A stretch of DNA of 64,000 bases from Conyzicola lurida (GCF_014204935.1 NZ_JACHMJ010000001.1:1178001-1242000); one strand, 5' to 3'. Positions 27,214 to 36,573 are shown, numbered from the stretch's first letter. The notes: generated by a model not told the origin, from the sequence alone. Numbers and translations: made by a program.

Positions 27214-27361
27214 GTGCACTCCAATGTCGGTGGCTGGTGATTGCCTCTTCTTAGACATTCGAAACAGTATCCGCAATAACCGCCCAAAACAAACACCTAT
27301 TCGAGTGTGTCGCGAAAAGATTCGTCTACATATTCGAATAATCGCTTGCACGAGTCTTAAT

Positions 27362-27377
27362 TCGAATGTATGTTCGG
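27362..27377. promoter_or_regulatory. SOS box between lexA and the LysM gene
   Basis: TCGAATGTATGTTCGG matches the LexA box with only the flanking positions off. It lies 148 bases upstream of lexA and 136 bases upstream of the LysM gene and could serve both. Several weaker TTCGAA-like half sites occur at 27257-27345 on the lexA side. Confidence 0.8.
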
Positions 27378-27385
27378 AACAAAGC

Positions 27386-27423
27386 TTCGTATCCGGCATT
27401 CCCGGCCGAGTGTCGGATACGAA
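27386..27423 (+). promoter_or_regulatory. Long inverted repeat in the LysM gene leader
   Basis: TTCGTATCCG at 27386-27395 pairs perfectly with CGGATACGAA at 27414-27423. The inner GCATTC/GAGTGT continues the helix with G-U pairs, giving about 16 bp with a 6-base loop in RNA. It begins 8 bases past the SOS box. It could be an operator or an mRNA hairpin; the role is unknown. Confidence 0.5.
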
Positions 27424-27513
27424 ACCCTCACGGGACACAGCATCCCGGTTGGTGCGGCACCCAGTAGGTACGGCACCCAGGTCGGCAGGCGAATGAACGA
27501 GAAGGAGCAGCAC

Positions 27514-27894
27514 ATGAGTACAGCAGTCATCACCACCACCGTTACGGACAACAGTGTCGCTCCGCTCGTTCGGGTCGGGCAGCCGCGACTGCGCCTCACC
27601 AAGCGCGGCCGTGCCGTCTTCACCGGCCTCGCCGCGACCCCCGTGGTCGTCGCCGTCATGCTGCTCGCCCTCAACGGCGGCGGCGCCACCGCGACCTCCG
27701 CCGACGGGGGAGCGCTCGAGCAGGTCACCCTGCAGGCCGGACAGTCCCTCTGGGACCTCGCCGAAGAGATCGCACCCGGCACCGACCCGCGCGACGTGAT
27801 CAGCGACATCCTCGCGGTCAACGACCTCGGCGGCGGCAGTGTTCAGGCCGGCCAGCGTCTCGACCTCCCGGCCGAGTACAGCAGCGTCGAGTAG
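27514..27894 (+). CDS. LysM-domain membrane protein, probable SOS cell-division inhibitor (ChiZ/YneA-like)
   Basis: The 126-residue protein has a cytoplasmic N-terminus, one membrane segment at about residues 30-52 ([20 protein letters not shown]) and an extracytoplasmic LysM domain at about 66-120 ([19 protein letters not shown]). The ATG at 27514 follows a GAGAAGGAG ribosome site. A small LysM protein divergent from lexA and under an SOS box is the same arrangement as mycobacterial Rv2719c (ChiZ) and Bacillus yneA, which halt division after DNA damage. Function is inferred from context and architecture; sequence similarity outside LysM is low. Confidence 0.75.
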   Translation: MSTAVITTTVTDNSVAPLVRVGQPRLRLTKRGRAVFTGLAATPVVVAVMLLALNGGGATATSADGGALEQVTLQAGQSLWDLAEEIAPGTDPRDVISDILAVNDLGGGSVQAGQRLDLPAEYSSVE

Positions 27895-27965
27895 GTCGAG
27901 TAGCACCTCCCGTCTCACCCGGGGCGCGCGAGTCGCGGCTGTCTCGCCGCCGCTAGCGTTCCGGC

Positions 27966-28373
27966 ATGCTCCGGATACTGCTCCGTGTTCTCGTATTCCT
28001 CGGCTCTGCCGCCCTCGGGCTGCTCGCCGCTGCCTGGCTGATCCCGGCGGTCGACCTGTCGCCCGTCGGCTTCGTCACCGCGGTCCTCGTGTTCGCCCTC
28101 GCGCAGAGCCTGCTCGCGCCGGTCGTCTCACGCATCGCCGCGAGGGCCGCACCCGCGTTCCTCGGCGGCATCGGGCTTGTCTCGACCGTGGTCGCCCTCT
28201 TCGTGGCGACGCTCTTCCCGAACGGCCTGCACATTACGGGCTGGCGCGCCTGGGTGCTCGCACCCGTGATCGTCTGGCTCGTCACGGCTCTCGCGACCTT
28301 GGTGCTGTCGCCGTTCGTGCCGCGGCCCGGGGGCGAGGCGAAGCCGTCGGCGCGCGGCCGCCGTGCACGGTGA
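27966..28373 (+). CDS. Small membrane protein, phage-holin-IV-like family
   Basis: The 135-residue protein has four hydrophobic segments with short loops and a basic C-terminal tail (PSARGRRAR). The pattern, with an [25 protein letters not shown] block, resembles the chromosomal superfamily 4 / mycobacteriophage-holin-like membrane proteins. No enzymatic motif is present and no role is known. The ATG at 27966 immediately precedes the first membrane span. It lies between the LysM gene and hisC. Confidence 0.6.
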   Translation: MLRILLRVLVFLGSAALGLLAAAWLIPAVDLSPVGFVTAVLVFALAQSLLAPVVSRIAARAAPAFLGGIGLVSTVVALFVATLFPNGLHITGWRAWVLAPVIVWLVTALATLVLSPFVPRPGGEAKPSARGRRAR

Positions 28374-28408
28374 AGTCGCGGGTTTCGACGAGACCCTAGG
28401 CTAGACGG

Positions 28409-29497
28409 GTGGCCCAACTCTCCGATCTCCCCATCCGCGACGACCTCCGAGGACAGACACCGTACGGTGCTCCCCAGAAGGCGGTGCGGGTCGCCCTCAA
28501 CGTCAACGAGAACTCGCACCCGATCCCGGCGGACGTCGCCGTCGACATCGTCGAGTCGCTGGCCGCGGCCATCCTCTCGGTGAACCGCTACCCCGACCGC
28601 GAGTTCACCGAGCTGCGCGAGAGCCTCGCGGCCTACCTCAACTTCTCGGTCGAGCCTGCGACGCGCCTCACCGCCGACAACATCTGGGCGGCCAACGGGT
28701 CGAACGAGGTGCTCCAGCAGATCCTGCAGGCCTTCGGCGGCCCCGGGCGCAGCGTGCTCGGATTCCCTCCCACCTATTCGATGCACTCGATCATCGCGAA
28801 CGGCACCGGCACGCGCTGGATCGCCGGCGAGCGGGACGCCGACTACGAGCTGTCGCCCGAGACCGTCACACGCTGGATCGAGGAGACCCAGCCCGACGTC
28901 GTCTTCCTCTGCTCGCCGAACAACCCGACCGGCACGCCGCTCTCGATCGAGACGATCGAAGCCGCCTACGCGGCATCCAGCGGCATCGTCGTCGTCGACG
29001 AGGCGTACGCCGAGTTCGCGCCGGAGGACGTTCGCAGCGCGGTCACCCTGCTCGACGGCCGCGATCGCCTGCTCGTCTCGCGCACCATGAGCAAGGCCTT
29101 CGCCTTCGCGGGTGCGCGCGTCGGCTACCTCGCCGCCGACCCCGCCGTCACCGACGCCCTGCGTCTCGTGCGTCTGCCGTACCACCTCTCCGCGCTCACC
29201 CAGGCCGCGGCCATCGCCGCCCTGCGCCACGCTCCCGAGATGCTGGCGATGGTGGACAACATCCGCGACCAGCGCGACCGTCTGCTCGTCGAGCTGCCGA
29301 AGCTCGGCTACCCGGTGCTCAACAGCTGGGCCAACTTCGTGATGTTCGGCGGCGTCGCGGACTCGCACGCGCTGTTCGAAGCGCTGCTCGAGCAGGACAT
29401 CCTCGTGCGCGACGTCGGCATCCCGAACCACATCCGCGTGACGGCCGGAACGGAAGCGGAGACCACCGCGTTCCTCGCGGCCCTCGCCGCTCTGTAG
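28409..29497 (+). CDS. hisC: Histidinol-phosphate aminotransferase HisC
   Basis: HisC converts imidazole-acetol phosphate and glutamate to histidinol phosphate. The 362-residue PLP enzyme has VALNVNENSHPIP near the N-terminus, the substrate loop NRYPDREFTELR, LCSPNNPTGTP, VVDEAYAEF and the PLP lysine at about residue 229 in SRTMSKAFAFAGARVGY. A GTG start at 28409 is used. It opens the hisC-hisB-hisH-priA cluster. Confidence 0.95.
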   Translation: MAQLSDLPIRDDLRGQTPYGAPQKAVRVALNVNENSHPIPADVAVDIVESLAAAILSVNRYPDREFTELRESLAAYLNFSVEPATRLTADNIWAANGSNEVLQQILQAFGGPGRSVLGFPPTYSMHSIIANGTGTRWIAGERDADYELSPETVTRWIEETQPDVVFLCSPNNPTGTPLSIETIEAAYAASSGIVVVDEAYAEFAPEDVRSAVTLLDGRDRLLVSRTMSKAFAFAGARVGYLAADPAVTDALRLVRLPYHLSALTQAAAIAALRHAPEMLAMVDNIRDQRDRLLVELPKLGYPVLNSWANFVMFGGVADSHALFEALLEQDILVRDVGIPNHIRVTAGTEAETTAFLAALAAL

Positions 29498-29508
29498 ACC
29501 GGCCACCC

Positions 29509-29540
29509 GGGGCCGCGCCGTGCCCGCACTGCACGGCCCC
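29509..29540 (+). other. Hairpin between hisC and hisB
   Basis: GGGGCCG...GTGC pairs with GCACGGCCCC (11 pairs with a 4-base bulge) in the 76-base hisC-hisB gap. It may be a weak terminator or an mRNA-processing structure. Confidence 0.35.
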
Positions 29541-29573
29541 GTGGCATCCGCCCACTCTCGATAGAATCGACCA

Positions 29574-30182
29574 ATGAGTACAGAACCCCGCACCGCGAGC
29601 ATCACCCGCGAAACGAGCGAGTCCAGCATCGAACTGTCGATCAACCTCGACGGCACCGGTGTCTCCGACATCCAGTCGTCCGTGCCGTTCTACGACCACA
29701 TGCTCACCGCGTTCTCGAAGCACTCCCTGATCGACCTGACCGTCAAGGCCACGGGCGACACCCACATCGACGTGCACCACACAGTCGAAGACATCGGCAT
29801 CGCGCTCGGCCTCGCCCTCAAGCAGGCGCTCGGCGACAAGGCCGGCATCTCGCGATACGGCGACGCCCTCGTGCCCCTCGACGAGGCGCTCGTGCAGGCC
29901 GTGGTCGACATTTCCGGCCGCCCCTACCTCGTGTACACCGGCGAGCCCGAGGGCTTCGAGATGCACCTCATCGGCGGGCACTTCACCGGGTCGATGGTGC
30001 GGCACGTCTTCGAGGCCATCACCTTCAACGCCGGACTGACCGTGCACGTCACCGTGCTCGGCGGCCGCGACCCGCACCACATCGCCGAGGCCGAGTTCAA
30101 GGCGTTCGCGCGCGCCATGCGCAAGGCCGTCGAACCCGATCCCCGCGTCACCGGCATCCCGTCGACGAAGGGCGCACTGTGA
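29574..30182 (+). CDS. hisB: Imidazoleglycerol-phosphate dehydratase HisB
   Basis: HisB dehydrates imidazoleglycerol phosphate to imidazole-acetol phosphate. The 202-residue monofunctional enzyme has [18 protein letters not shown], the metal-binding [16 protein letters not shown] and the second histidine block [17 protein letters not shown]. Length matches the actinobacterial monofunctional form. A GTGA overlap links it to hisH. Confidence 0.97.
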   Translation: MSTEPRTASITRETSESSIELSINLDGTGVSDIQSSVPFYDHMLTAFSKHSLIDLTVKATGDTHIDVHHTVEDIGIALGLALKQALGDKAGISRYGDALVPLDEALVQAVVDISGRPYLVYTGEPEGFEMHLIGGHFTGSMVRHVFEAITFNAGLTVHVTVLGGRDPHHIAEAEFKAFARAMRKAVEPDPRVTGIPSTKGAL

Positions 30183-30814
30183 GCGCCGCCCCGTCCGTCG
30201 TGGTGCTCGACTACGGGTCGGGCAACGTCCACTCCGCCGCGAAGGCGCTCGAGCTCGCCGGCGCCCGCGTCGAACTGACCGCCGACCGCGGCCGTGCGCT
30301 GGCGGCCGACGGCCTGTTCGTGCCCGGTGTCGGCGCGTTCTCCGCCGTCGCCGAAGCCCTGGCCAAGGTCGGCGGGGGAGCGCTCATCGAGAAGCGACTC
30401 ATCGCCAACAAGCCGGTCATGGGGATCTGCGTCGGTATGCAGGTCATGTTCGAGCACGGCACTGAGCGCGGCAACCAAGAGCCGGGTCTCGGCGAATGGC
30501 CGGGGTCGGTCACCGAGCTGGACTCGCCCGTGCTCCCACACATGGGCTGGAACACCGTCGACGCGCCCGAAGACTCCCGGCTCTTCGCCGGAATCCGCGA
30601 CGAGCGCTTCTACTTCGTGCACTCCTACGGGGCGCAGCAGTGGGAACTCGACCCGCAGCCGCCGTTCACCGCGCCGCTGGTGACCTGGGCCGAACACGGC
30701 TCGCGGTTCATCGCCGCCGTCGAGAACGGGCCGCTGACCGCGACCCAGTTCCACCCCGAGAAGTCGGGTCAGCCCGGCATCCGGCTTCTGACCAACTGGC
30801 TCGAAACCCTCTAA
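30179..30814 (+). CDS. hisH: Imidazole glycerol phosphate synthase, glutaminase subunit HisH
   Basis: HisH supplies ammonia from glutamine to HisF. The 211-residue class I glutamine amidotransferase has the oxyanion-strand motif VPGVGAFS, the nucleophile cysteine in [10 protein letters not shown] and the His/Glu pair in [10 protein letters not shown]. The GTG start overlaps the hisB stop. hisF is not in the window, although priA follows. Confidence 0.97.
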   Translation: MSAAPSVVVLDYGSGNVHSAAKALELAGARVELTADRGRALAADGLFVPGVGAFSAVAEALAKVGGGALIEKRLIANKPVMGICVGMQVMFEHGTERGNQEPGLGEWPGSVTELDSPVLPHMGWNTVDAPEDSRLFAGIRDERFYFVHSYGAQQWELDPQPPFTAPLVTWAEHGSRFIAAVENGPLTATQFHPEKSGQPGIRLLTNWLETL

Positions 30815-30884
30815 ACCGGGCCCGAGAGTACTATCGAGTGTTTGCGCGCTTCCACCGCGAACATCTCCCGAAGAAAGAACGGCA

Positions 30885-31634
30885 ATGAGCGAGTTCAGCA
30901 CCACCCCGAAACTCACCCTCCTCCCCGCGGTCGACGTGGCCGACGGCAAGGCCGTGCGCCTGACCCAGGGCGAGGCCGGCTCGGAGACGAGCTACGGCGA
31001 CCCCATGGATGCCGCTGACGAGTGGATCTCGCAGGGTGCCGAGTGGATCCACCTCGTCGACCTCGACGCCGCCTTCGGCCGCGGCAACAACCGCCACGTG
31101 ATCGAGAAGGTCATCAAGAACTCCCCGCGCAGCGTGAACATCGAGCTGTCGGGCGGCATCCGCGACGACGCGAGCCTCGAAGCCGCCCTGCAGACCGGCG
31201 CCAAGCGCATCAACCTCGGCACCGCCGCGCTCGAGAACCCCGAGTGGGCGGCCCACGTCATCGCCGAGTTCGGCGAGGCCATCGCCGTCGGCCTCGACGT
31301 GCGCGGCACCACGCTCGCTGCCCGCGGCTGGACCCAGGAGGGCGGCGACCTCTGGACCGTGCTCGACCGCCTCGAGAAGGCCGGCTGCAGCCGCTACGTC
31401 GTCACCGACGTCACCAAGGACGGCACGCTGCAGGGCCCGAACCTCGAACTGCTGTCGCAGGTCATGGAGCGCACCCACAAGCCCGTCATCGCCTCCGGCG
31501 GCATCTCGAACCTCGACGACATCGCCGAGCTGCGCGCGCTCGTGCCCCAGGGCCTCGAGGGCGCGATCGTCGGCAAGGCGCTCTACGCGAAGGCGTTCAC
31601 CCTCGCGGAAGCGCTCGACGTCGCCGGCGACTGA
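30885..31634 (+). CDS. priA: Phosphoribosyl isomerase PriA (HisA, possibly also TrpF)
   Basis: This TIM-barrel enzyme isomerises ProFAR in histidine synthesis; in Actinobacteria the same protein usually also performs the TrpF step of tryptophan synthesis. The 249-residue product has the catalytic aspartates in [21 protein letters not shown] and [15 protein letters not shown], plus the PriA-type [12 protein letters not shown] and [14 protein letters not shown]. The dual role is an inference from the family and needs absence of a separate trpF elsewhere. It begins 70 bases after hisH. Confidence 0.93.
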   Translation: MSEFSTTPKLTLLPAVDVADGKAVRLTQGEAGSETSYGDPMDAADEWISQGAEWIHLVDLDAAFGRGNNRHVIEKVIKNSPRSVNIELSGGIRDDASLEAALQTGAKRINLGTAALENPEWAAHVIAEFGEAIAVGLDVRGTTLAARGWTQEGGDLWTVLDRLEKAGCSRYVVTDVTKDGTLQGPNLELLSQVMERTHKPVIASGGISNLDDIAELRALVPQGLEGAIVGKALYAKAFTLAEALDVAGD

Positions 31635-31636
31635 TC

Positions 31637-32431
31637 ATGTCTGACCACCACGACCACCACCGCCCCACACCGGGCGGTGGGGGAGTCGACTCCGCCGGCA
31701 CGCCGTGGGAGGGTCGCCACTTCGAACCGAACACCAGCGCCGACGACGACGGCTCCGCCCCCGAACGCCTGATCGAGGCGCTGCGCCGGTTCTCGAGCCG
31801 CGAGCTCGGCGAGGCCGACGTCGTCGACGCGCTGCGCGACTCGCGCCTGCTCATCCCGCTCGTCGCCCACCTGGGCGAGGCGGGCCAGAACGAGCACGGC
31901 CAGCTCGTCGACAAGACCCAGGAACTGTCGATCATCACTGTCTCCGGCCCCGACGGCCGCAACGTGCTGCCGGTGTTCACCTCGGTCGACGCGATGAGCC
32001 ACTGGAACCCGAAGGCCCGCCCCGTGCCCGCGACCGCGGTGCGCGTGGCCCTGGCCGCCGCGAACGAGCAGACCGACCTCGTGGTGCTCGACCCGACCTC
32101 GCCGACCGAGTTCGTCATCCGCCGTCCCGCGCTCTGGGCGATCGCGCAGTCCCTGCCGTGGACCCCGAGCTTCCTCGACGAAGAAGTTCTCGATGCTTTC
32201 GCGGATGCCGCGTCCGGCGAACCCGCCGTGCGATCGGTCGCGCTGGCCTCGGGCGATCCGGACTCCCGTCTCGCCGGGCCCGAGCTCGTCGTCCAACTCG
32301 CGCTGGCCGACGGCCTCAGCAAAGAGGATCTCTCCGCGGTCGTCGGCCGCATGCAGGCGAAGTGGGTCGAGAGCGAGACTATCTCGCTGCGCGTCGACTC
32401 GATGCGCGTGCAGCTGGTGAGCGCGTCCTAG
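31637..32431 (+). CDS. SseB family protein
   Basis: The 264-residue protein has a His/Gly-rich disordered N-terminus (DHHDHHRPTPGGGG) and a central SseB N-terminal-like domain (LLIPLVAHLGE, LPVFTSVDAMSHWNP, FVIRRPALWAIAQ). The family is common next to priA in Actinobacteria and has no firm function. The ATG starts 2 bases after the priA stop; the same frame is open inside priA only as a shadow. Confidence 0.85.
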   Translation: MSDHHDHHRPTPGGGGVDSAGTPWEGRHFEPNTSADDDGSAPERLIEALRRFSSRELGEADVVDALRDSRLLIPLVAHLGEAGQNEHGQLVDKTQELSIITVSGPDGRNVLPVFTSVDAMSHWNPKARPVPATAVRVALAAANEQTDLVVLDPTSPTEFVIRRPALWAIAQSLPWTPSFLDEEVLDAFADAASGEPAVRSVALASGDPDSRLAGPELVVQLALADGLSKEDLSAVVGRMQAKWVESETISLRVDSMRVQLVSAS

Positions 32432-32433
32432 GT

Positions 32434-32721
32434 CTACGCCTCGTCGAGGGGTGACTTCGGCGACTTCGGGGTCGGCTTGAACGCCGCGCCGAGCAGGCGC
32501 CGTAGCGCGCCGCCCTTCGTCGTCGGGCTGTTGCGCACCGGGAACTGCGACGCGAACTCGGCGGGGGTGCCGAACGCGTCCTCGATCGGCTGTCCCGACT
32601 TCTTCGCGTAGGCCCGCGTCTCGGTGATCGCCTGCGCGATCTCGGTCTCGGGAACGCCGCGCATGCGCAGCAGGATCACGAGTTCGCGCTCGTACTTCTG
32701 GGTGGCCGCGGTGTCGCTCAT
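32434..32721 (-). CDS. Conserved hypothetical protein
   Basis: This 95-residue protein starts MSDTAATQKYERELVILLRMRGVPETEIAQAI, a short helical segment reminiscent of HAAS-type domains (a family assignment I hold loosely), and ends in a basic Pro/Lys tail. No membrane segment or catalytic motif is seen. It converges on the SseB gene with 2 bases between stops and is divergent from the esterase gene. The start at 32721 avoids overlap with the divergent promoter region. Confidence 0.6.
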   Translation of the reverse strand: MSDTAATQKYERELVILLRMRGVPETEIAQAITETRAYAKKSGQPIEDAFGTPAEFASQFPVRNSPTTKGGALRRLLGAAFKPTPKSPKSPLDEA

Positions 32722-32768
32722 GCCCCCATTGTCGCAGGATCGAAACATCGTGTGCCTAGACTGAGTCG

Positions 32769-33716
32769 ATGACATCCCGCGGCACGACCCGACTCGCGTC
32801 GCTGTCTGCGCTCCTCGTCGCCGGCCTCGTGCTGAGCGGCTGCGCATCGACGTTCGCGGCCGCGGAGGACACCACGGTCGACGAGGTCGACACCTCCGAC
32901 ATCCACACGCTTGAAATCGACGGCGTCAACCGCAACTACATCGCCCACGTGCCCGACGGCGCCGCGATCGGTGCCCCGCTCACCCTGCCGGTGCTCGTCG
33001 TGCTGCACGGTGCAGGCAGCAACGCGCACAAGATGGAGACCGCCACCGGTCTCTCGGACCTGGCGACCGCCGACAACTTCATCGTCGTCTACCCGAGCGG
33101 TACGCAGGCCGCCGACATCCCCGACCAGCGGGCCTGGAACGCGGAGGGCTGCTGCGGGCTGCCGGTGCGCGCGGGCGTCGACGACGTCGAGTTCATCACC
33201 GCGGTGCTCGACGACGTCGAAGAGCAGTACGCCGTCGACACGTCGCGCATCTTCGTCGCGGGCTTCTCCAACGGCGGCATGATGACGTACCGGCTCTCCT
33301 GCGAGCTCGGCGACCGCATCGCGGGCATCGCTGTCGTGGCGGGCGCCTTTAATCTGACGGGCTGTGAGTCGGATGCCGCGACGGACGCTCTCATCGTGCA
33401 TGGCACGGGCGACCTGACCGTGCCGTATCTGGGCGGGCCGACGAACCCGCGCACCGCCGCGCGCTTCGGCCAGTGGACCAACGCGTCGTTCGCGACCGCC
33501 CGCGCGACCTGGATCGAGCGCGACGGCTGCGAGGAGACCCCCGAGACCGAGGTGAGCGCGCCCGTGACGATCGAGACGTTCACCGACTGCGACGACGACA
33601 CGAAACTCGAGGCTGTGACTATCGCCGATGGAACCCACGTCTGGCCCCTCTCGCCCACGGGCGGATTCGACGCCTCGCAGGCGGTCGTCTCGTTCTTCGG
33701 ACTCGGCGATGAGTAA
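32769..33716 (+). CDS. Alpha/beta-hydrolase lipoprotein, LpqC / PHB-depolymerase-like esterase
   Basis: The 315-residue protein has a lipoprotein signal (LVLSGCAS, Cys near residue 24). The esterase PHB-like domain follows: LPVLVVLHGAGSNA (oxyanion hole), the nucleophile elbow GFSNGGMM, the acid region LIVHGTGDLTVPY and a C-terminal DGTHVWPL with the catalytic histidine. The substrate is unknown; relatives hydrolyse feruloyl, acetyl-xylan or polyhydroxyalkanoate esters. It acts outside the membrane. The gene overlaps the NUDIX gene by 8 bases. Confidence 0.88.
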   Translation: MTSRGTTRLASLSALLVAGLVLSGCASTFAAAEDTTVDEVDTSDIHTLEIDGVNRNYIAHVPDGAAIGAPLTLPVLVVLHGAGSNAHKMETATGLSDLATADNFIVVYPSGTQAADIPDQRAWNAEGCCGLPVRAGVDDVEFITAVLDDVEEQYAVDTSRIFVAGFSNGGMMTYRLSCELGDRIAGIAVVAGAFNLTGCESDAATDALIVHGTGDLTVPYLGGPTNPRTAARFGQWTNASFATARATWIERDGCEETPETEVSAPVTIETFTDCDDDTKLEAVTIADGTHVWPLSPTGGFDASQAVVSFFGLGDE

Positions 33717-34188
33717 CGTGCCGCCGCCGTTCCCGGGCGTGCGCGACAGCGGGGACGCGTGGGTCTACGGTCCCGACGGTTCGCGCTTCTGGGGCCGCTA
33801 CGGCGCGGCCGGCCTGCTCGTCTGGCACCCGGTCGCGGGCGTGCTACTGCAGCACCGCATCGCGTGGAGCCACCATGGGGGAACGTGGGGCTTGCCGGGC
33901 GGAGCGCTCAAGGAGGGCGAGTCGGCCGTCGACGGTGCGCTGCGCGAGGCGAACGAGGAAGCGGGGGTGCCCGCGGACCTGCTCGAGGTACTTTTTTCGT
34001 CCGTGTTGGAGCTCGGTTTCTGGCGCTACACGACCGTCGCGACGCGCGCCCGCGAAGAATTTTTGCCGGTCATCGGCGATGCGGAAAGCGAGGCCCTGGC
34101 CTGGGTCGCGCTCGACGAGGTAGAAAATCTGGAACTTCATCCCGGCTTTGCGGCCGCGTGGCCTGAACTACGTTCTCGGCTGCGCTAA
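33709..34188 (+). CDS. NUDIX hydrolase
   Basis: The 159-residue protein contains a complete Nudix box (GALKEGESAVDGALREANEEAG, reading Gx5Ex7REx2EExG) at about residues 65-87, so it should hydrolyse a nucleoside-diphosphate derivative. The ATG at 33709 lies inside the end of the esterase gene, suggesting coupled translation. The substrate cannot be read from sequence. A few codons near the end (tttttt, gaaaat) are A+T-richer than the surrounding genes. Confidence 0.88.
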   Translation: MSNVPPPFPGVRDSGDAWVYGPDGSRFWGRYGAAGLLVWHPVAGVLLQHRIAWSHHGGTWGLPGGALKEGESAVDGALREANEEAGVPADLLEVLFSSVLELGFWRYTTVATRAREEFLPVIGDAESEALAWVALDEVENLELHPGFAAAWPELRSRLR

Positions 34189-34221
34189 GCTATTCGAGTT
34201 GCCTTTCGAGGTGACAAGCCA

Positions 34222-34296
<75 letters not shown>

Positions 34297-34302
34297 AAAA
34301 AT

Positions 34303-34335
34303 GTCTCGGAAACTCACGGGTTTCCGAGACTTTTT
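34303..34335 (+). terminator. Intrinsic terminator of tRNA-Pro
   Basis: GTCTCGGAAAC pairs with GTTTCCGAGAC around a short loop, followed by TTTTT at 34331-34335. It is the only textbook Rho-independent terminator noticed in the window. Confidence 0.9.
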
Positions 34336-34376
34336 GGTTAAGAGATTGCACCGACTCCTGGGGCCTGGAACCGCTC

Positions 34377-34551
34377 ATGGACGTCGCCGAGCTGGCGTCG
34401 TACCTCGGCCTGCCCGTCTCCTCCGTCTACGACTGGCGGCTGCACGGCAAAAGGGCCGGCCGCCTGCCAGTTCGGCAAGCACCTGAAGTTCGCCGTCTCC
34501 GACGTGCGGGCGTGGATGGCGGAGCAGCGCGAAGCCTCCGACCGGCGGTGA
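34377..34551 (+). pseudogene. Frameshifted excisionase / HTH_17 protein
   Basis: The first part reads MDVAELASYLGLPVSSVYDW, a helix-turn-helix of the excisionase (MerR-like HTH_17) type. The expected continuation (GKHLKFAVSDVRAWMAEQRE) is in the +1 frame and ends at the TGA 34549-34551. The shift falls in AAAAGGG at 34449-34455, consistent with one extra base. The small gene sits just before the integrase, as recombination directionality factors usually do. Confidence 0.75.
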
Positions 34552-34555
34552 TCTG

Positions 34556-35746
34556 ATGTCGCGGCCCCGGCTGACGATCGGCACTGTCGGCGAGATCGCC
34601 GTCCGGAAGGTGGAGTCCGGCCGCTTCGAGGCGCGCACCCGGTACCGCGACTGCGACGGCAAGACGCGGCAGGTGCAGAGTTCCGGCGCCACCGCCACCG
34701 CCGCGGCCGCCGAGCGCGGGCTGAAGGCGAGGCTAGTCGAGCGATCCGAGCTGCAGACGGCGGACGCTGACGCCGGACAGCCTGTTCACCGACCTCGTGG
34801 CGTACTGGCTGGCGGACATCGACGCGGAGGGCCGCATCTCCCGCACCACCCGCAACCTGTACGAGCGCAACATGCGCACCCTGGTCTCCCCGGCGTTCGA
34901 CAGCCTGACGCTGCGCGAGATCGGAGTCGCCCGCTGCGACCGGTTCATCAAGGAGCTGGGAAAACGGTCGTACAACCGGGCCAAGCAGGCCCGGGTCGTG
35001 CTGCGGCTGGCGCTCGAGCTGGCGGTGCGGGCACGAGGTGCTGGCACGCAACCCGATGGACCACGTCTCCCGCCTCCACCGCGAGCCGCACATCCCAGAC
35101 GCGCTCACAGCCCCCGAGGTGAACGTGATCCGCGCCGCGATCGCCCGCTGGGAAAGCGGCAGCGGACCACGTCTCCGGCCCGCTGCCGGACGGGCAGCCC
35201 GGCGCGATCGTCGAAGTCATGTTGGGCACCTCGGCCCGGATCGGAGAGGTGCTCGCGATCCGCCGCCGGGACGTCGACATCACCAGCGCCGTGCCGTCCA
35301 TCCGTCTCGCCGGGACGATCGTCAGCCGCAACGGCGAACAGACCTTCCGGCAAGACCACCCGAAGACCGCCAAGTCCCGGCGGATCGTGGCGCTTCCCAC
35401 CTTCGCGTCTGACGCTGTGCGGCGGCGTCTCGCCAACGCCGGCCGCCTCGAGCTGGACGCGCTGCTGTTCCAGTCGCGGGACGGCACGCCGCTGACCACC
35501 GGGAACGTGCGCCGCCAGTTGCGCCGGGTGCTCGGGGGAGCGGGGATTGCCGGTGTGACCCCGCACATGTTCCGCCGCACGGTCGCGACAGCGGTCAACG
35601 ACAACGCCAGCGTGGAGCTCGCGGCAGAGCTGCTCGGACACACGGACACGAGGGTCACGGTGATGCACTACATCCAGCGCAGGGAGCTGGTGAACCCGGA
35701 GACCGCGGCGCTGCTAGACCGGGCGTTCAAGAGGGACGGGGACTAA
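34556..35746 (+). pseudogene. Tyrosine recombinase (integrase) broken by three frameshifts
   Basis: Pieces of one phage-type integrase of about 395 residues are spread over successive frames: 34556-34770 (N-terminal Arm-binding-like part, LTIGTVGEIAVRKVESGRFE), 34770-35030 (SAM-like core-binding domain, LVAYWLADIDAEGRISRTTR), 35030-35160, and 35160-35746 (catalytic domain). Each shift is +1. The catalytic part is intact, with arginine in TSARIGEVLAI, HMFRR, LLGHTD and tyrosine in VMHYIQ. Shifts lie near 34768-34771, 35028-35031 and 35155-35166. These are either real decay or base-calling insertions. Codon use is host-like and high-G+C, unlike the cargo. Confidence 0.85.
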
Positions 35747-36276
35747 ATGCGGTGCTGCCATTGTGGCAGGACCGCCTTGCCATCACCCGGTCCATCATCC
35801 TCGCGGGACCGTGGATGCGTTACTCAGGTCCGTTCTATACCGCGGTCGAATCATACGCAATCGGCTCCGGAGCCTCCACCGGCGGCAAGTCAACTATCGA
35901 ATGCGTTACAACGTCGCTGGGAACAGCGGCTAGATACAACTGAATCGGCTGGCCGCCGCATCATGCTGGCGGGGGATATCTTGCCATCGTCGAGTCTGAC
36001 GACACGTCGCGCAATCTATCGGTTATCAGGCGTCTCGCCGGCTGAACCTGCGGTCACCTGAATGGTGATTTCTAGCGCGCGATGGCAGATTTTGGAGCGA
36101 TTTCAGCTCGGCGATCGGGCCTGTCCCAATTCAGTCCAGCGCTGGAGGCCGCGATGGCTGAACTCCTGCGCCATCAAAACGTCCGCGCTCTACGGCGCGA
36201 AGATGATCTTTGGACCAGCCCAGGTAGCGAGATTGTGCAACCAAACTCTGGGCACACCCGGGGCTCTTTTGTGCGC
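35747..36276. other. Gene-poor stretch after the integrase
   Basis: No convincing gene is seen in these 530 bases. Two short plus-strand frames (at 35747-36061 and 36082-36294) have no recognisable motif. Base composition falls here from host-like to A+T-richer, marking entry into the island cargo. Confidence 0.5.
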
Positions 36277-36573
36277 CTAAATCTCAGACACTGATAGATG
36301 CTTCCGGATCGCTCGAGATAGAGTATTGGTCGCTATTCGCACGTTTCGATTAGCTTCGTTTAGTCGCGCGTGAGTGTCCTTATCGGCGTCAGAGTTAGCA
36401 GCCTCAGCCAGCGCACCTACTGCATCCCTAATCGGCTTCGGTGCAATGAGTTCAACGCTTGCCCGCAGAGTTGCTATTTGGTCCCAATTCTGATCGATGC
36501 GCTGAAGTATTTCTTTCACGAAGGGCGCATCCCGCCCGTGATTGCCGATGGGCGCGATGCTCTTCACGATCAT
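36277..36573 (-). pseudogene. C-terminal remnant of an unidentified helical protein
   Basis: The open frame encodes a coherent helical sequence (QRIDQNWDQIATLRASVELIAPKPIRDAVGALAEAAN) ending in a normal stop. The first 10-12 residues are instead the antisense of the serine-recombinase fragment that begins near 36542. The real gene therefore seems to have lost its 5' part where the two fragments were joined. The parent family was not recognised. Confidence 0.45.

Noticed and set aside
27257-27345. Additional SOS boxes near lexA
   Set aside because: Several TTCGAA-like half sites exist, but none has both half sites at the correct 4-base spacing.
35747-36294. Two short plus-strand frames after the integrase
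   Set aside because: No motif, overlapping alternative frames of similar length, and no convincing ribosome site; treated as non-coding.
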